The notes: generated from the letters alone by a model not told the origin. 37,543 bases of DNA from Desulfovibrionales bacterium (GCA_007693505.1 REDL01000031.1:1-37543), one strand, 5' to 3'. Shown: positions 1-8,583, counted from the stretch's first letter. A program made the numbers and translations.

Positions 1-53
1 GCTTTCGCCGGAATGACGAATTTCAAGGTTTTGCGACTTTCTGCAGTAACATC
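1..53 (-). repeat. Inverted copy of DUF4160-tail/dispersed repeat (left copy)
   Basis: Read on the minus strand, these 53 bases match 37359-37411 on the plus strand at 51 of 53 positions, so the window is bounded by two inverted copies. The segment covers the last codons and stop of the adjacent DUF4160 gene plus an intergenic motif (cgtcattccgg.gaaag). That motif resembles the dispersed 'VIPEKAGIQ' repeat found in many proteobacterial genomes (from memory). Identity stops abruptly about nine codons before the stop codon. Confidence 0.85.
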
Positions 54-268
54 TTTCCATTCACGGCCAGCTGCCAATTTGCAAGCGGGTCATCCTTGTA
101 AATTTCCAGCCAGGCAACAAGGAGTTTGTGCTTTTTAAGTGGCAGCTCCCCAGCCAGCACAGAACCGTCATCTATGGCGCAAACTGCGATATTCCCCTGG
201 TATTCCGAATGGAAGCGACATCTGATACTTGTCGACATCCCGAAAAAACATTTGGATGGTGATCCCAT
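23..268 (-). pseudogene. DUF4160-family protein with apparent internal deletion
   Basis: The 81-residue reading frame carries the C-terminal two thirds of a DUF4160 domain: an EYQG segment, then IDDGSVLAGELP, a helix ending in AWLEIYKDD, and ANWQLAVNGK. DUF4160 proteins are small proteins of unknown function, often found beside DUF2442 in toxin-antitoxin-like pairs. The N-terminus is odd. After FFGMSTSIR the usual stretch of roughly 12-15 residues leading to the PHFH motif is missing, and the frame jumps to RFHSEYQG without a frameshift. I infer an in-frame deletion, so the product is probably non-functional. A DUF2442 partner, if present, would lie left of the window. The last codons and stop are duplicated in inverted orientation at the other end of the window. 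The assignment rests on motif memory. Confidence 0.6.
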
Positions 269-299
269 AAAACAGCGAGATGGTTGGCATGTTGAATGA

Positions 300-2510
300 T
301 CACTTCTTCGACTTGATCACCGCTCGCGGCTTGCTGCCTTCCTGGGCGCCCAGCAGTCCGTCCTTTTCCATTTGCTCGATGAACCGGGCCGAGCGGTTGA
401 AGCCGATCCGGAAGCGGCGCTGGAGCAGGGAGATGGAAGCCCGGCCCTGTTCCAAAACAAATTCGACGGCCTGGTTGTAGATGGGATCGTCCACCACGTC
501 TGACCCTTCGGGACCAAAGCCGTTGCTACCGCCGGCCTCCTCCTTGGCCCATTCGTTGAAATCCAGTTCAAAGCTGGGCTGCTGCTGATCGTGCCAAGCC
601 TGGACCACCGCGGCGATTTCATCATCACCGACAAAGGCGCCATGCATGCGCTGCAGTTTCCCCGCACTGGGTTTGAAAAGCATGTCGCCCTGGCCAAGAA
701 GATGTTCCGCTCCCACGGAATCCAGAATTGTCCGGGAGTCGTGTTTGGAGGTGACCTGAAAGCTGATACGGCAGGGGAAGTTGGCCTTGATCAATCCGGT
801 GACCACATCCACCGAAGGACGCTGGGTGGCCAGGATCATGTGAATACCAGCGGCTCGAGCCAACTGGGCCAGGCGGACGATGCTCACCTCCACTTCCTTG
901 CCCGCGGTCAGCATCAGGTCGGCCAGTTCGTCGATGATGATCACCAGATACGGCATAGACCGGTGCTGTTCGGCCTCCTCCGGCTCCATCGCGGCAATCT
1001 TTTGCTGGTACGACGAAATATGCCGAACACCCAGCGCGGCCATGGACTCATAGCGGGCGTCCATTTCGGCCATGGCCCACTCCAGAGCACTTTTGGCCAA
1101 AGCCATTTCAGTAACCACCGGATGAACAAGATGGGGCAGTTTGGCATACACGGCCAGCTCGATCCGCTTGGGATCCACCAGCAGAAACTTGACCTCGTCG
1201 GGTCGGGCCTTGAACAGTATGCTGACTATCATCGCGTTCAGACCCACGCTTTTCCCGGCCCCCGTGGCTCCAGCCACCAGCAGGTGCGGCATCCGGGCCA
1301 GGTCCGCAACCACGGGCTTGCCCTCAATATCCTTGCCAATAGCAATGGTCAGTTTGGATTTGGATGCCTGAAAGGCCCCGGATTCCAGGATTTCCCGCAG
1401 CCAGACGGACTGGCGCTGTTCGTTGGGAATCTCAACGCCCACCGTGTCTTTGCCTTGCAACGGAGCAACGACACGCACCGAGGCCGCCTTGAGCCCCAGG
1501 GACAGATCGTCGCTCAGTCCGGCTATCCGACTGATTTTCACCCCTGGCGCCGGTTTGTATTCGAACATGGTCACCACCGGCCCGGGCTGAATGTCCTGCA
1601 CCTCACCCTGAACACCGAAGTCGGCCAGGCACGCTCCCAAAGACGAAGCCAGCTCTTGCAGACGTTGCGGCGAAGCCCGCGGCTGTTTCCGGTCCGGGGT
1701 GGTCAGCAGGTTCAGATTCGGAAAAAACGCGCTATCCTTCGACCCAAGAGCGAAATCCAGCTGTTCGGTGACCGCGGCCAGTGGGTCCCGCTCTTTTTTG
1801 ACCTCCTTGGCTTTGGGAGGCTGTTTTTTCGTACCGGAGACCTTGAACTCTTCCAGGAGAGAGACCGGCATCTCACTGTTCTTCTGCTTGGCCCCCTTGC
1901 CCTCGGTTTTACTCTTTGCCGATCGCGGTCGCGGCGGGCGGCTGGCCCACTGCCCCAAGGTCCGACCCAAGATGGTCCAGTACACCCCAAAAAGCAACTG
2001 GGAAGCCAAAAAGATCATGAACAGCCACAAAAGCAGCGCACCACGCTCGTGGAACAACCTGATGCTCAAACCGTGCAGCTGGTCACCAAAATAGCCCCCG
2101 CCCTGAATACTGCCCAGGGCGGCGCGCTCCATGGCCCAGGGGTGATGGGATCCGGCCAACAGCGCCAGGAAAAGCAGCATTAGCCCCAACCACCGCCACC
2201 AGGGAATCCGGAATATCCTCCAGACACAGGCCAGAGCCAGCCAGATGAGCACGACCGGAAACACCACAGCCAGCAACCCGAAGAGATCCACGAACAGCCC
2301 GGCAATGTACGCGCCGACAATCCCGGCTTGGTTGTGGATGGTCTGGATACTGGTGGCTTGCTGGTTGAAGGACGGATCTTGGGGATGATAGCTGAGCAGA
2401 CTCAGGGTGAGGAACGCAGCGACAAACAACAGCGTCAGTGCGCAAATTTCCCTGATCAGTCTGACTTCGGTGCTTTCCGGAGCATCGGTGTTCACGGCGG
2501 CGGGACACAT
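300..2510 (-). CDS. ftsK: DNA translocase FtsK/SpoIIIE
   Basis: Septum-located motor that pumps chromosomal DNA during division and delivers the terminus for dimer resolution. The 736-residue protein has an N-terminal membrane domain (hydrophobic segments between about residues 20 and 185), a short basic linker (about 190-280) and the RecA-like motor. The Walker A motif GATGAGKS is at 414-421 and the Walker B region LVIIIDELADLM lies downstream. The characteristic RPSVDVVTGLIKANFP segment follows, and a C-terminal winged-helix gamma domain (about 670-730, with SISLLQRRFRIGFNRSARF) would read orienting sequences. The linker is much shorter than in E. coli FtsK, as in many non-enteric bacteria. 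It lies 34 bp downstream of efp on the same strand, so aroQ-efp-ftsK may be one transcript. I see no strong ribosome binding site for the ATG at 2510. Confidence 0.97.
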   Translation of the reverse strand: MCPAAVNTDAPESTEVRLIREICALTLLFVAAFLTLSLLSYHPQDPSFNQQATSIQTIHNQAGIVGAYIAGLFVDLFGLLAVVFPVVLIWLALACVWRIFRIPWWRWLGLMLLFLALLAGSHHPWAMERAALGSIQGGGYFGDQLHGLSIRLFHERGALLLWLFMIFLASQLLFGVYWTILGRTLGQWASRPPRPRSAKSKTEGKGAKQKNSEMPVSLLEEFKVSGTKKQPPKAKEVKKERDPLAAVTEQLDFALGSKDSAFFPNLNLLTTPDRKQPRASPQRLQELASSLGACLADFGVQGEVQDIQPGPVVTMFEYKPAPGVKISRIAGLSDDLSLGLKAASVRVVAPLQGKDTVGVEIPNEQRQSVWLREILESGAFQASKSKLTIAIGKDIEGKPVVADLARMPHLLVAGATGAGKSVGLNAMIVSILFKARPDEVKFLLVDPKRIELAVYAKLPHLVHPVVTEMALAKSALEWAMAEMDARYESMAALGVRHISSYQQKIAAMEPEEAEQHRSMPYLVIIIDELADLMLTAGKEVEVSIVRLAQLARAAGIHMILATQRPSVDVVTGLIKANFPCRISFQVTSKHDSRTILDSVGAEHLLGQGDMLFKPSAGKLQRMHGAFVGDDEIAAVVQAWHDQQQPSFELDFNEWAKEEAGGSNGFGPEGSDVVDDPIYNQAVEFVLEQGRASISLLQRRFRIGFNRSARFIEQMEKDGLLGAQEGSKPRAVIKSKK

Positions 2511-2544
2511 GGAAAAATCGGGCGAACCACGAGTGCGGTTGCTG

Positions 2545-3102
2545 CTACTCGCGGCTGATGTAGGTTCCGGTGCGGGTGTCGACCTTGATCATGTCGCCCT
2601 GGTTGATGAAAAGTGGGACGTTGAGCGTCAGGCCGGTCTGCACCGTCGCCGGTTTGGTGGCTCCGCTGACCGTGTCCCCTTTCAAACCCGGATCGGTCTC
2701 GGTGACTTCCAGGACAACGGAGGCCGGAAGATCCATGTCTATGGCCTGACCACGGTAAAGCAGCACCTTGACCTGCTGGCCGTCCAGCAGATAGCGACCC
2801 TTGTCGCCGGCTTGTTCCTCGGTCACGCTGAGCTGCTCATACGTGGTCATATCCATGAACACGTAGCCATCGCCATCGTGATACAAAAACTGCATTTCCC
2901 GCGATTCCAGGTCCGGTTTGGCGAATTTTTCTCCGGATCGATAGGTCTGATCAAGAACCCGGCCCGTAAGAATGTTACGCAACTTGGTGCGCACGAACGC
3001 CCCGCCCTTGCCGGGCTTGACGTGCAAAAATTCCACGATCTCGTACGGGGTGTCGTCGATCTCGATTTTCAATCCGCGCTTGAAGTCGGTGGTTGAAGGC
3101 AT
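2545..3102 (-). CDS. efp: Translation elongation factor P
   Basis: EF-P binds between the ribosomal P and E sites and relieves stalling at polyproline stretches. The 185-residue length is normal for the family. Domain I carries the loop VKPGKGGAF, in which Lys32 occupies the position of E. coli Lys34, the residue that EpmA beta-lysylates. The conserved C-terminal region with [14 protein letters not shown] and [11 protein letters not shown] is present. No EpmA or EpmB gene lies in the window, so the modification state is unknown. The gene sits between aroQ (38 bp upstream) and ftsK (34 bp downstream), all on the minus strand. Confidence 0.97.
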   Translation of the reverse strand: MPSTTDFKRGLKIEIDDTPYEIVEFLHVKPGKGGAFVRTKLRNILTGRVLDQTYRSGEKFAKPDLESREMQFLYHDGDGYVFMDMTTYEQLSVTEEQAGDKGRYLLDGQQVKVLLYRGQAIDMDLPASVVLEVTETDPGLKGDTVSGATKPATVQTGLTLNVPLFINQGDMIKVDTRTGTYISRE

Positions 3103-3140
3103 GGCGGTGATCCCATCGGGTTATGGTGAAGATGTTTCAG

Positions 3141-3617
3141 TCAAGAAGTTGGTGTGTCGGCAATGGACACGGTCCAGCGCAACCAAAGGGTCTGCACGGC
3201 CAGGGCGTAGCTGAGTAAACCGAAGCCGGAAATCACCCCGATGCAGTTTGGGGCGATCAGGCTGGCGTGCCGGATGGCCTCGGGTCTGGCCAGAATGTTG
3301 CTCAGATGCACCTCGACGCAGGGCAGGCCGATCCAGGCCAGACAATCGGCCAGGGCCAGGCTGGTGTGCGTGTACGCGCCAGCGTTCAGGGCCACGCCGA
3401 ACACATCCTCCTTGCGGGCCTGTTCCAGCCGGTCGATAATCTGGCCCTCGCCATTGCCCTGAAAAAAGAGCAACTCGAGTGCATCCGCCTCCGGCCCCAT
3501 TAGGGTCTCCAGCAAATCGGGCAGATCGCGCATGCCCTGGGTACCGTAAATGTCCGGTTGACGCTGACCGAGATGGCCGAGATTGGGGCCGTTGAGAACG
3601 AGAATGCGGCAAGTCAT
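3141..3617 (-). CDS. aroQ: Type II 3-dehydroquinate dehydratase
   Basis: Catalyses trans-dehydration of 3-dehydroquinate to 3-dehydroshikimate, the third step of the shikimate pathway. The 158-residue protein has the N-terminal signature LNGPNL. Arg19 and Tyr24 in GQRQPDIYG are the expected catalytic pair, the substrate-binding motif is LNAGAYTHTS, and EVHLSNI carries the catalytic histidine. The more usual NPGAYTHTS has a proline where this protein has alanine, a mild deviation. It heads the aroQ-efp-ftsK block. A 540-bp gene-free gap lies upstream, so the promoter probably falls there. Confidence 0.95.
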   Translation of the reverse strand: MTCRILVLNGPNLGHLGQRQPDIYGTQGMRDLPDLLETLMGPEADALELLFFQGNGEGQIIDRLEQARKEDVFGVALNAGAYTHTSLALADCLAWIGLPCVEVHLSNILARPEAIRHASLIAPNCIGVISGFGLLSYALAVQTLWLRWTVSIADTPTS

Positions 3618-4157
3618 GGACCGTAGGTTATCAGGGTATCAGGTCGGTTTAGAAATGGTCGGTTCAGAAATTTCTGAGGGACTGCCCTCGACCGGATGCA
3701 ACGATCCTGGCCTGGGAAAGAAACAAGCACCGTCAAAGAATAGAACTATCTAGCTGGATGTCCAGAAAATCGCAACCCGATGAGCACTCCCGAACAGGGC
3801 ATTTTTGTTCTCATCATTTTTTTCTTGCAAAGTCGGCTGGCTTGCCCTGTTTGGTACGGCTCGAACCTCCTTCACCGGTCTCGTAACATCAAGCCATTGC
3901 GCCACAAAAACAGGAACTTGTACTCTTGGTGCCCGGCAACGGCCTGATGAATGATTCCTGGTTCAGTCAAACAGGCGAAGCCGGTTGATCTGTCCCAAAC
4001 AGGGCAAGCCAGCCTCAAAAATTTCAAATAGTTACGTGAGAACAAAATTGCCCTGCACTCCCGATACGCATTCCCGAAAAGGGCCCCCGGTAAGCTTTCA
4101 TGGGCGTACAAAATTCAGAATTCCCGGCAGCAAAACGGTCCTTCATGCTGCATCGAC
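3618..4157. other. Gene-free gap holding a MITE-like element
   Basis: This interval separates aroQ from the end of the trmI-type gene. I see no convincing coding region: the 79-residue frame at 3872-4111 (minus) has no recognisable domain and overlaps the inverted repeats. The gap contains the element at 3794-4055, described separately. The aroQ promoter must lie here or within the element, but I could not identify a clear -35/-10 pair. Confidence 0.7.
3794..4055. mobile_element. Non-autonomous MITE-like element with TIRs and 9-bp TSD
   Basis: The two ends are long imperfect inverted repeats. Block 3795-3813 pairs with 4037-4055 with one mismatch over 19 bases. Block 3835-3854 pairs perfectly with 3995-4014 over 20 bases. 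Weaker pairing continues inward for about 15 more bases. Immediately outside, CACTCCCGA occurs at 3785-3793 and again in the same orientation at 4056-4064, the pattern of a target-site duplication. No transposase is encoded in the 262 bp, so the element would need one in trans. The family is not assigned. Confidence 0.75.
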
Positions 4158-5003
4158 TTATGCTGCATCGACTGGGTTCGCCGGATCGAGTTCCGGATCC
4201 GCCGTCGCCGTTAGTGCCGGAGACGGACATGCCGGGGTTTTGCGCCCCTCATGCCGGGCGAAAACCAGGAAACCGGTGTGGGCGACCATCCGATCGTCCG
4301 GCCGCAGTCGTTCGGCCACCGGCTTGTAGCGACGCAGAAAGATCTCCAGCACCTCCACGTCCTCGAAAGGAGCCCGTTCCAGACCGGCCAGCAGGTCACT
4401 GACCTGGTTGGTCGTGGGCAGCAGAAACCCCACCGGTGCGCCTGGCATGATTGCCGCGGCCACCTGATCCAGAAAGTCCCAGGGAGTACGTACGTCCAGA
4501 AACAGGGCGTCCACGTCGGTCTGCAAGAAGCCCTCGGCAATGTTCCGGTTGAACTGCTCCACCCGTTCATCCAGCCCGGACCAGCGCAGGTTCTCCCCGC
4601 ACAAACGGAAGAATTCCTCGCGCTGCTCATAGGTGTAGACCCGGCCATGATCACCCACGTACCAGGACAGGGCCGTGGTCAAGGCGCCTGAGCCACTGCC
4701 GGCCTCAATCACCCGGCTTCCCGGAGCAATGGCCAGCTTGAGCAGGATGTACCCGATCTCCTTGGGATAGATAATCTGGGTGCGCCGCTTGAGCATCTTA
4801 ACCATGTCATAGAGACTGGGCTTGAGGAGCCGAAAAGGATGGCCAAGGTGGGTGTGCACCTCCTCGCCGTACCCGACCCGGAGCAAGGCGGCATGCTCAA
4901 GAACCCCGAAATGGGTCTGCATGGTTTCGCCCTCGCGAACTTTGCGGACATATCGCTTGCCTTGCGGACAGACCAGCATTACCAGATCATCTTGTTTGAG
5001 CAT
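4158..5003 (-). CDS. trmI: tRNA (adenine-58-N1)-methyltransferase, TrmI family
   Basis: Predicted SAM-dependent enzyme making m1A58 in the T-loop of tRNA. I start at the ATG at 5003, which follows a strong AGGAGG, giving 281 residues; the 73 codons upstream in frame are not credible. A small N-terminal beta domain (about 1-65) precedes the Rossmann methyltransferase domain. Motif I EAGSGSG is at 100-106 and the motif IV-like DALFLDVRTPW is at 165-175. The YPKEIGYILLKL segment before motif I is typical of the family. The last 25 residues are a low-complexity Ala/Pro/Asp tail. The gene is divergent from the radical SAM gene at 5259, with a 255-bp shared upstream region. Confidence 0.9.
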   Translation of the reverse strand: MLKQDDLVMLVCPQGKRYVRKVREGETMQTHFGVLEHAALLRVGYGEEVHTHLGHPFRLLKPSLYDMVKMLKRRTQIIYPKEIGYILLKLAIAPGSRVIEAGSGSGALTTALSWYVGDHGRVYTYEQREEFFRLCGENLRWSGLDERVEQFNRNIAEGFLQTDVDALFLDVRTPWDFLDQVAAAIMPGAPVGFLLPTTNQVSDLLAGLERAPFEDVEVLEIFLRRYKPVAERLRPDDRMVAHTGFLVFARHEGRKTPACPSPALTATADPELDPANPVDAA

Positions 5004-5113
5004 ATTGCCTCCTGAACGAAAAGAAGTGTGCTGGTATGTGCAGACTCCCCGGCTGTCAAGGCTGGACGTCCACCACGACACGGCCAGTCGGTTCACGCCG
5101 GCATCTTGGTTGC

Positions 5114-5149
5114 CCGTCCACGTGTCCGTCCACGTGCCCGTCCACGTCA
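5114..5149. repeat. Three tandem 12-bp units in a divergent promoter region
   Basis: The unit ccgtccacgtgt recurs three times with single-base changes at its end (gt, gc, ca). Each unit contains the half-palindrome CCACGTG or a near variant. It lies between the trmI-type gene and the radical SAM gene. It could be a regulator-binding array or a slippage product; nothing else in the sequence decides between these. Confidence 0.7.
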
Positions 5150-5258
5150 ACCACCGCCCAGGTATTGCCCTTTCGATTTGACAATCGCTTATTATGACCC
5201 GGTACCGCAGATGGTGCTTCACTACGTTTTTTCATCCATATCAACATCACAATATTTC

Positions 5259-6311
5259 ATGCAATTCAAAACTCTTTACGGTCCGGTCCGGTCCGGACGC
5301 CTCGGCCTCTCCCTGGGTGTGGACCTGTTGGGCAAACGCATATGCTCCCTGGACTGCATCTACTGCGAGGTCGGACCCACCCGCGTCCATACCCTGGAAC
5401 GCCGCCCCTACATGCCGGCCCGGACCATCCTGGACGAACTCCAGGCCTGGAAGGATACCCGGATGCCCGAACCGGAAGTCATCACCCTGGGCGGCCTGGG
5501 CGAACCCTGCCTGAACACGGAACTGGAGACGATCATCAACGGCAGCCGGGCCATCTATCCGGATATTCCCGTGGCCGTGCTGACCAACTCCACCCTGTTA
5601 CATGAGCCGGAGGTACGCCGGGAGTTGGGTGCGGCGCAAGTGGTTCTGCCTTCCCTGGACACCCTTGTGCCCGATGAGTTTCTCAGGGTAAACGCCCCTT
5701 GCAAGGGCGTCAGCCTGGAACGCATCACATCCGGACTCCTGGCTTTCCGGACCGCCTTTTCCGGGCTATTGTTTCTGGAAATTCTCCTGATCCAGGGCAC
5801 CAACGACTCCCAGGAGAACCTGGAGCGACTTCGGGACTTTCTCCCCAGGCTCGCCCCGGATCGGGTGGACGTGGTCACCATGACCAGACCGGGCGCTTCG
5901 CCACTGGCAAAGGCCGTGGACCGACAAACTCTCGATGCATGGCGCGCGGCCCTGGTCCGCTCATCCAAGGGATCGACGAAAACAGCGCCAAAGACCTTGC
6001 CTCGGGAATTGCCAGGCGTGCTTTCCGGCAAGATTTCCGACGATTTTTCCGACAGGGCATCGACGCAAGCGAATTCAGCCGCTACGACGTCCTGGGAAAA
6101 GCATCCGGACACCCAGGAAATGCACGCGGAAACCCAACGGGAACTGGTCCTCAATTCCCTGCGTCGCCGGCCACAGACCATTGAGCAAGTCTGTGCGGCC
6201 TTGCGCCTGGATCCGGTGCAGATGCGCGCGGTGTTCGCCGAGTTGACCGCCGAGGGAGCGATTCACCGTGCCCGAGAGCTTGGCGAAGATTTTTTTCAGG
6301 CCTCGCCCTGA
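5259..6311 (+). CDS. Radical SAM protein, COG0731-like, with C-terminal winged helix
   Basis: A 350-residue radical SAM enzyme. The 4Fe-4S/SAM motif is C29-x3-C33-x2-C36 (CSLDCIYC), preceded by the YGPVRSGRLGLSLGVDLL segment typical of this family, which includes enzymes annotated as 'Fe-S oxidoreductase'. The GGLGEPCLN segment is the family's glycine-rich SAM-binding motif. After a variable Ser/Thr-rich linker (about 245-300), the C-terminal 50 residues (SLRRRPQTIEQVCAALRL...) look like a winged helix. I chose ATG 5259 because homologous proteins begin just before YGP; ATG 5211 in the same frame is possible, and neither has a clear ribosome binding site. The substrate is unknown. Confidence 0.85.
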   Translation: MQFKTLYGPVRSGRLGLSLGVDLLGKRICSLDCIYCEVGPTRVHTLERRPYMPARTILDELQAWKDTRMPEPEVITLGGLGEPCLNTELETIINGSRAIYPDIPVAVLTNSTLLHEPEVRRELGAAQVVLPSLDTLVPDEFLRVNAPCKGVSLERITSGLLAFRTAFSGLLFLEILLIQGTNDSQENLERLRDFLPRLAPDRVDVVTMTRPGASPLAKAVDRQTLDAWRAALVRSSKGSTKTAPKTLPRELPGVLSGKISDDFSDRASTQANSAATTSWEKHPDTQEMHAETQRELVLNSLRRRPQTIEQVCAALRLDPVQMRAVFAELTAEGAIHRARELGEDFFQASP

Positions 6312-6336
6312 GAGACATTACGACCAACTTTCGTTG

Positions 6337-6418
6337 CGCAAACGGACACATTCATCGTTTGCGACTGCTCAAAAAATTGGGACAAACATAAGGCGGATGT
6401 CCGCCTTCGCGGACATCC
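6337..6418. promoter_or_regulatory. Two hairpins in the leader of the RNase E/G-type gene
   Basis: Two perfect dyads lie between the radical SAM stop and the ribonuclease start at 6497. The first has arms 6337-6344 and 6356-6363 (CGCAAACG/CGTTTGCG, 11-base loop). The second has arms 6395-6404 and 6409-6418 (10 bp with a CTTC loop). Neither is followed by a T-run, so they are not classic intrinsic terminators. As leader structures of an RNase E/G-type gene they could affect transcript stability or feedback; this is inference only. Confidence 0.45.
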
Positions 6419-6496
6419 AGTTGCACGGTAAATTCGCCGACCATACCCGACATCTTTGCGCAGTTAAACAATTTTCATTTTTCTAAAGGATAAATC

Positions 6497-7963
6497 ATGG
6501 CAACAACCAAAAAACGCAAAAAAATGTTCATCAGCGTGCTGCCTGGCGAACAGGTCGAGCTGATTTTGGCCGAAGATGGTAAAATCACTGACTATTTTAT
6601 TGAAATGCTGCACCAGGCCAAAACCAAGGGCAACATCTACAAGGGCACGGTGAACAATATCGACACCGCCCTGCAGGCCGCGTTCATCAACTACGGCGAA
6701 AACCGCAACGGATTCCTGCAGATAGACGAAGTCCACCCCGAGTACTATCTCAAGGAGCACAACCCGGAAAACGGCCGCAAATACCCGCCCATCCAGAAGG
6801 TCCTCAAAAACGGTCAGGAACTGCTGGTTCAAGTGGTCAAGGAACCGACGGTGAACAAGGGCGCCTTTTTGACCACCTATCTTTCCTTGGCCGGGCGCTT
6901 TCTGGTGCTCACCCCCGGCCAGGACCAGTTCGGCGTGTCCCGCAAGATCGAGGACGACGAGGAACGCACTCGGCTCAAGGACATCCTTCGCGAGCAGGAA
7001 ATCGGGGAGGGCATCGGCCTGATTGCCCGGACCAACAGCCTTGGTCAAAGCAAGACCAACCTGCTCAAGGACCTGCAGTTCCTGAAGCGACTCTGGAAGG
7101 ACGTGCGCAAGAAAGGGATGACCGAGCAGCCCCCGGTGCTGATCTACCAGGAAAAGGAACTGGCCTTCCGGGCCGTGCGCGACTACCTGACCACGGACGT
7201 GGCCGAGATATGGATCGACCACCCGGAAACCATGGACCTGGTCAAGGAATTCGTCACCCTGACCTTTCCCCGCCGCCAGAACATGGTCAAATTGCACGGG
7301 GACACGGACCGCAGCCTCTGGGAGCGCTTCAACCTGGAAAAACAGCTGGAGCAGATCTTCGGGCGGGAAGTGCTGCTGCCCAGCGGCGGGCGGCTGGTTT
7401 TTGACCAGACCGAGGCCCTGATGGCCGTAGACGTCAATTCCGGCAAGATCAGCGGCAGCAACTTCAACGAAATGGTCTTCAAGACAAACATGGAGGCGGC
7501 CCAGGAAATCGGGCAGCAGTTGAGGATGCGCGACGTGGGCGGGCAGATCGTCATCGACTTCATCGAGATGCGCGACCCCAAGCACCGCCGGGAAGTGGAA
7601 AAGGAACTCAAGGCCTCGCTCAAGGTGGACCGCGCCCGAGTGGATGTTGGCCGGCTGTCCAAGTTCGGCCTGCTGGAAATGGTCCGCCAGCGTCTGGGGT
7701 CCTCGGCCCTGTCCATCAGCACCGAACCCTGTCCACATTGCCAGGGCTGGGGCTTGCAGCGCAACATTGAATGGCGCTCCCTGCAGGCCCTGAAGGAGAT
7801 CTACCGCAGGTTGCGATCAAAAAACTGCCCATCCCCGCTGGAATACAGCACCGACGCTGAACTGGCGCTGTACCTGCTGAACCAAAAGCGAATCATGATC
7901 AAGGACCTGGAAGAGCGTTTCCAGAACTCCATCTTGATTATCAGCGGGAAATGTCCGGGATAG
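6497..7963 (+). CDS. rng: Ribonuclease E/G family endoribonuclease
   Basis: Single-strand-specific, 5'-end-sensing endoribonuclease of mRNA decay and rRNA maturation. The 488-residue length matches RNase G and the RNase E catalytic half, without a degradosome scaffold tail. The S1 domain spans about residues 35-125 (GNIYKGTVNNID...AAFINYGENRNGFL). The catalytic DNase I-like subdomain contains the acidic motifs ALMAVDVNSG and GQIVIDFIEMRD, which bind the metal. The CPHC zinc-link pair near residues 411-414 is the dimerisation motif. A good ribosome binding site (AAGGA) precedes ATG 6497. The 3' end overlaps queH by 13 bp, suggesting translational coupling. The symbol rng is by length; rne would be equally defensible. 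Confidence 0.93.
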   Translation: MATTKKRKKMFISVLPGEQVELILAEDGKITDYFIEMLHQAKTKGNIYKGTVNNIDTALQAAFINYGENRNGFLQIDEVHPEYYLKEHNPENGRKYPPIQKVLKNGQELLVQVVKEPTVNKGAFLTTYLSLAGRFLVLTPGQDQFGVSRKIEDDEERTRLKDILREQEIGEGIGLIARTNSLGQSKTNLLKDLQFLKRLWKDVRKKGMTEQPPVLIYQEKELAFRAVRDYLTTDVAEIWIDHPETMDLVKEFVTLTFPRRQNMVKLHGDTDRSLWERFNLEKQLEQIFGREVLLPSGGRLVFDQTEALMAVDVNSGKISGSNFNEMVFKTNMEAAQEIGQQLRMRDVGGQIVIDFIEMRDPKHRREVEKELKASLKVDRARVDVGRLSKFGLLEMVRQRLGSSALSISTEPCPHCQGWGLQRNIEWRSLQALKEIYRRLRSKNCPSPLEYSTDAELALYLLNQKRIMIKDLEERFQNSILIISGKCPG

Positions 7964-8583
7964 CTCAGCCCACCACCCTTTTGCACATCTGTTGTGGCCC
8001 CTGCGCGCTGGAGCCGGTGCAACGGCTGCGGGAACAGGGTCACCAGGTAGCGGGACTTTTCTTCAACCCGAACATTCACGGTGTGCAGGAATATTTCCTG
8101 CGACGGGATGCCGCCTTGCGGGCCGCCGATGAACTGGACTTTCCATTGGTCTGCCTGGATACGGAATATGCCCCCCGGCGCTTCTTTCAGGTCATACATG
8201 GTCAGGAAGACCGCCGCTGTCCGGCCTGCTATCGACTCCGTCTGGAACGGACCTTTGCCTACGCCCGTGAGCATGGCCTGCAAAACGTGAGCACCACCCT
8301 GCTCTACAGCATCTATCAAGACCGAGACACCCTGCTGGCTCTCGGCCGGGAACTGGAAGAGCAGACCGGAATCCCCTTTCCAGACCATGATTTTCGCCCC
8401 GGCTGGCAGGCCGGTATTGACCTGTCCAAACGCTTGGGTCTGTACCGCCAGAGCTATTGCGGCTGCCTTTACAGTGAAGTGGATCGGCAGCTCAGAAAAT
8501 TGAACCGGTTGACCTCCCCCAGCCTGCCACCCAACCTGACTCGCCCCGGCGCGGCGGGGGCCGTCGTCCCCGGGGCAGGCTGA
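7951..8583 (+). CDS. queH: Epoxyqueuosine reductase QueH (DUF208)
   Basis: Catalyses the last step of queuosine tRNA modification, reduction of epoxyqueuosine to queuosine, as the non-orthologous replacement of QueG. In this 210-residue protein the diagnostic metal-binding cysteines are all present: CCGPC (C14, C15, C18), CPAC (C90, C93) and YCGC (C170, C172). The surrounding signatures NPNIHGVQEYFLRRDA, YRLRLERTF and YRQSYCGC also fit. The start overlaps the end of the RNase E/G-type gene by 13 bp. The last 25 residues are Pro/Gly/Ala-rich and not part of the fold. A short gap of 32 bp leads to hemW. Confidence 0.93.
   Translation: MSGIAQPTTLLHICCGPCALEPVQRLREQGHQVAGLFFNPNIHGVQEYFLRRDAALRAADELDFPLVCLDTEYAPRRFFQVIHGQEDRRCPACYRLRLERTFAYAREHGLQNVSTTLLYSIYQDRDTLLALGRELEEQTGIPFPDHDFRPGWQAGIDLSKRLGLYRQSYCGCLYSEVDRQLRKLNRLTSPSLPPNLTRPGAAGAVVPGAG

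Noticed and set aside
591-2183. 530-codon open frame on the plus strand
   Set aside because: It is antisense to ftsK, has no recognisable domain and a composition typical of a reverse-frame shadow in GC-rich DNA.
6464-7738. 424-codon open frame on the minus strand
   Set aside because: It lies wholly antisense to the RNase E/G-type gene, whose motifs are intact.
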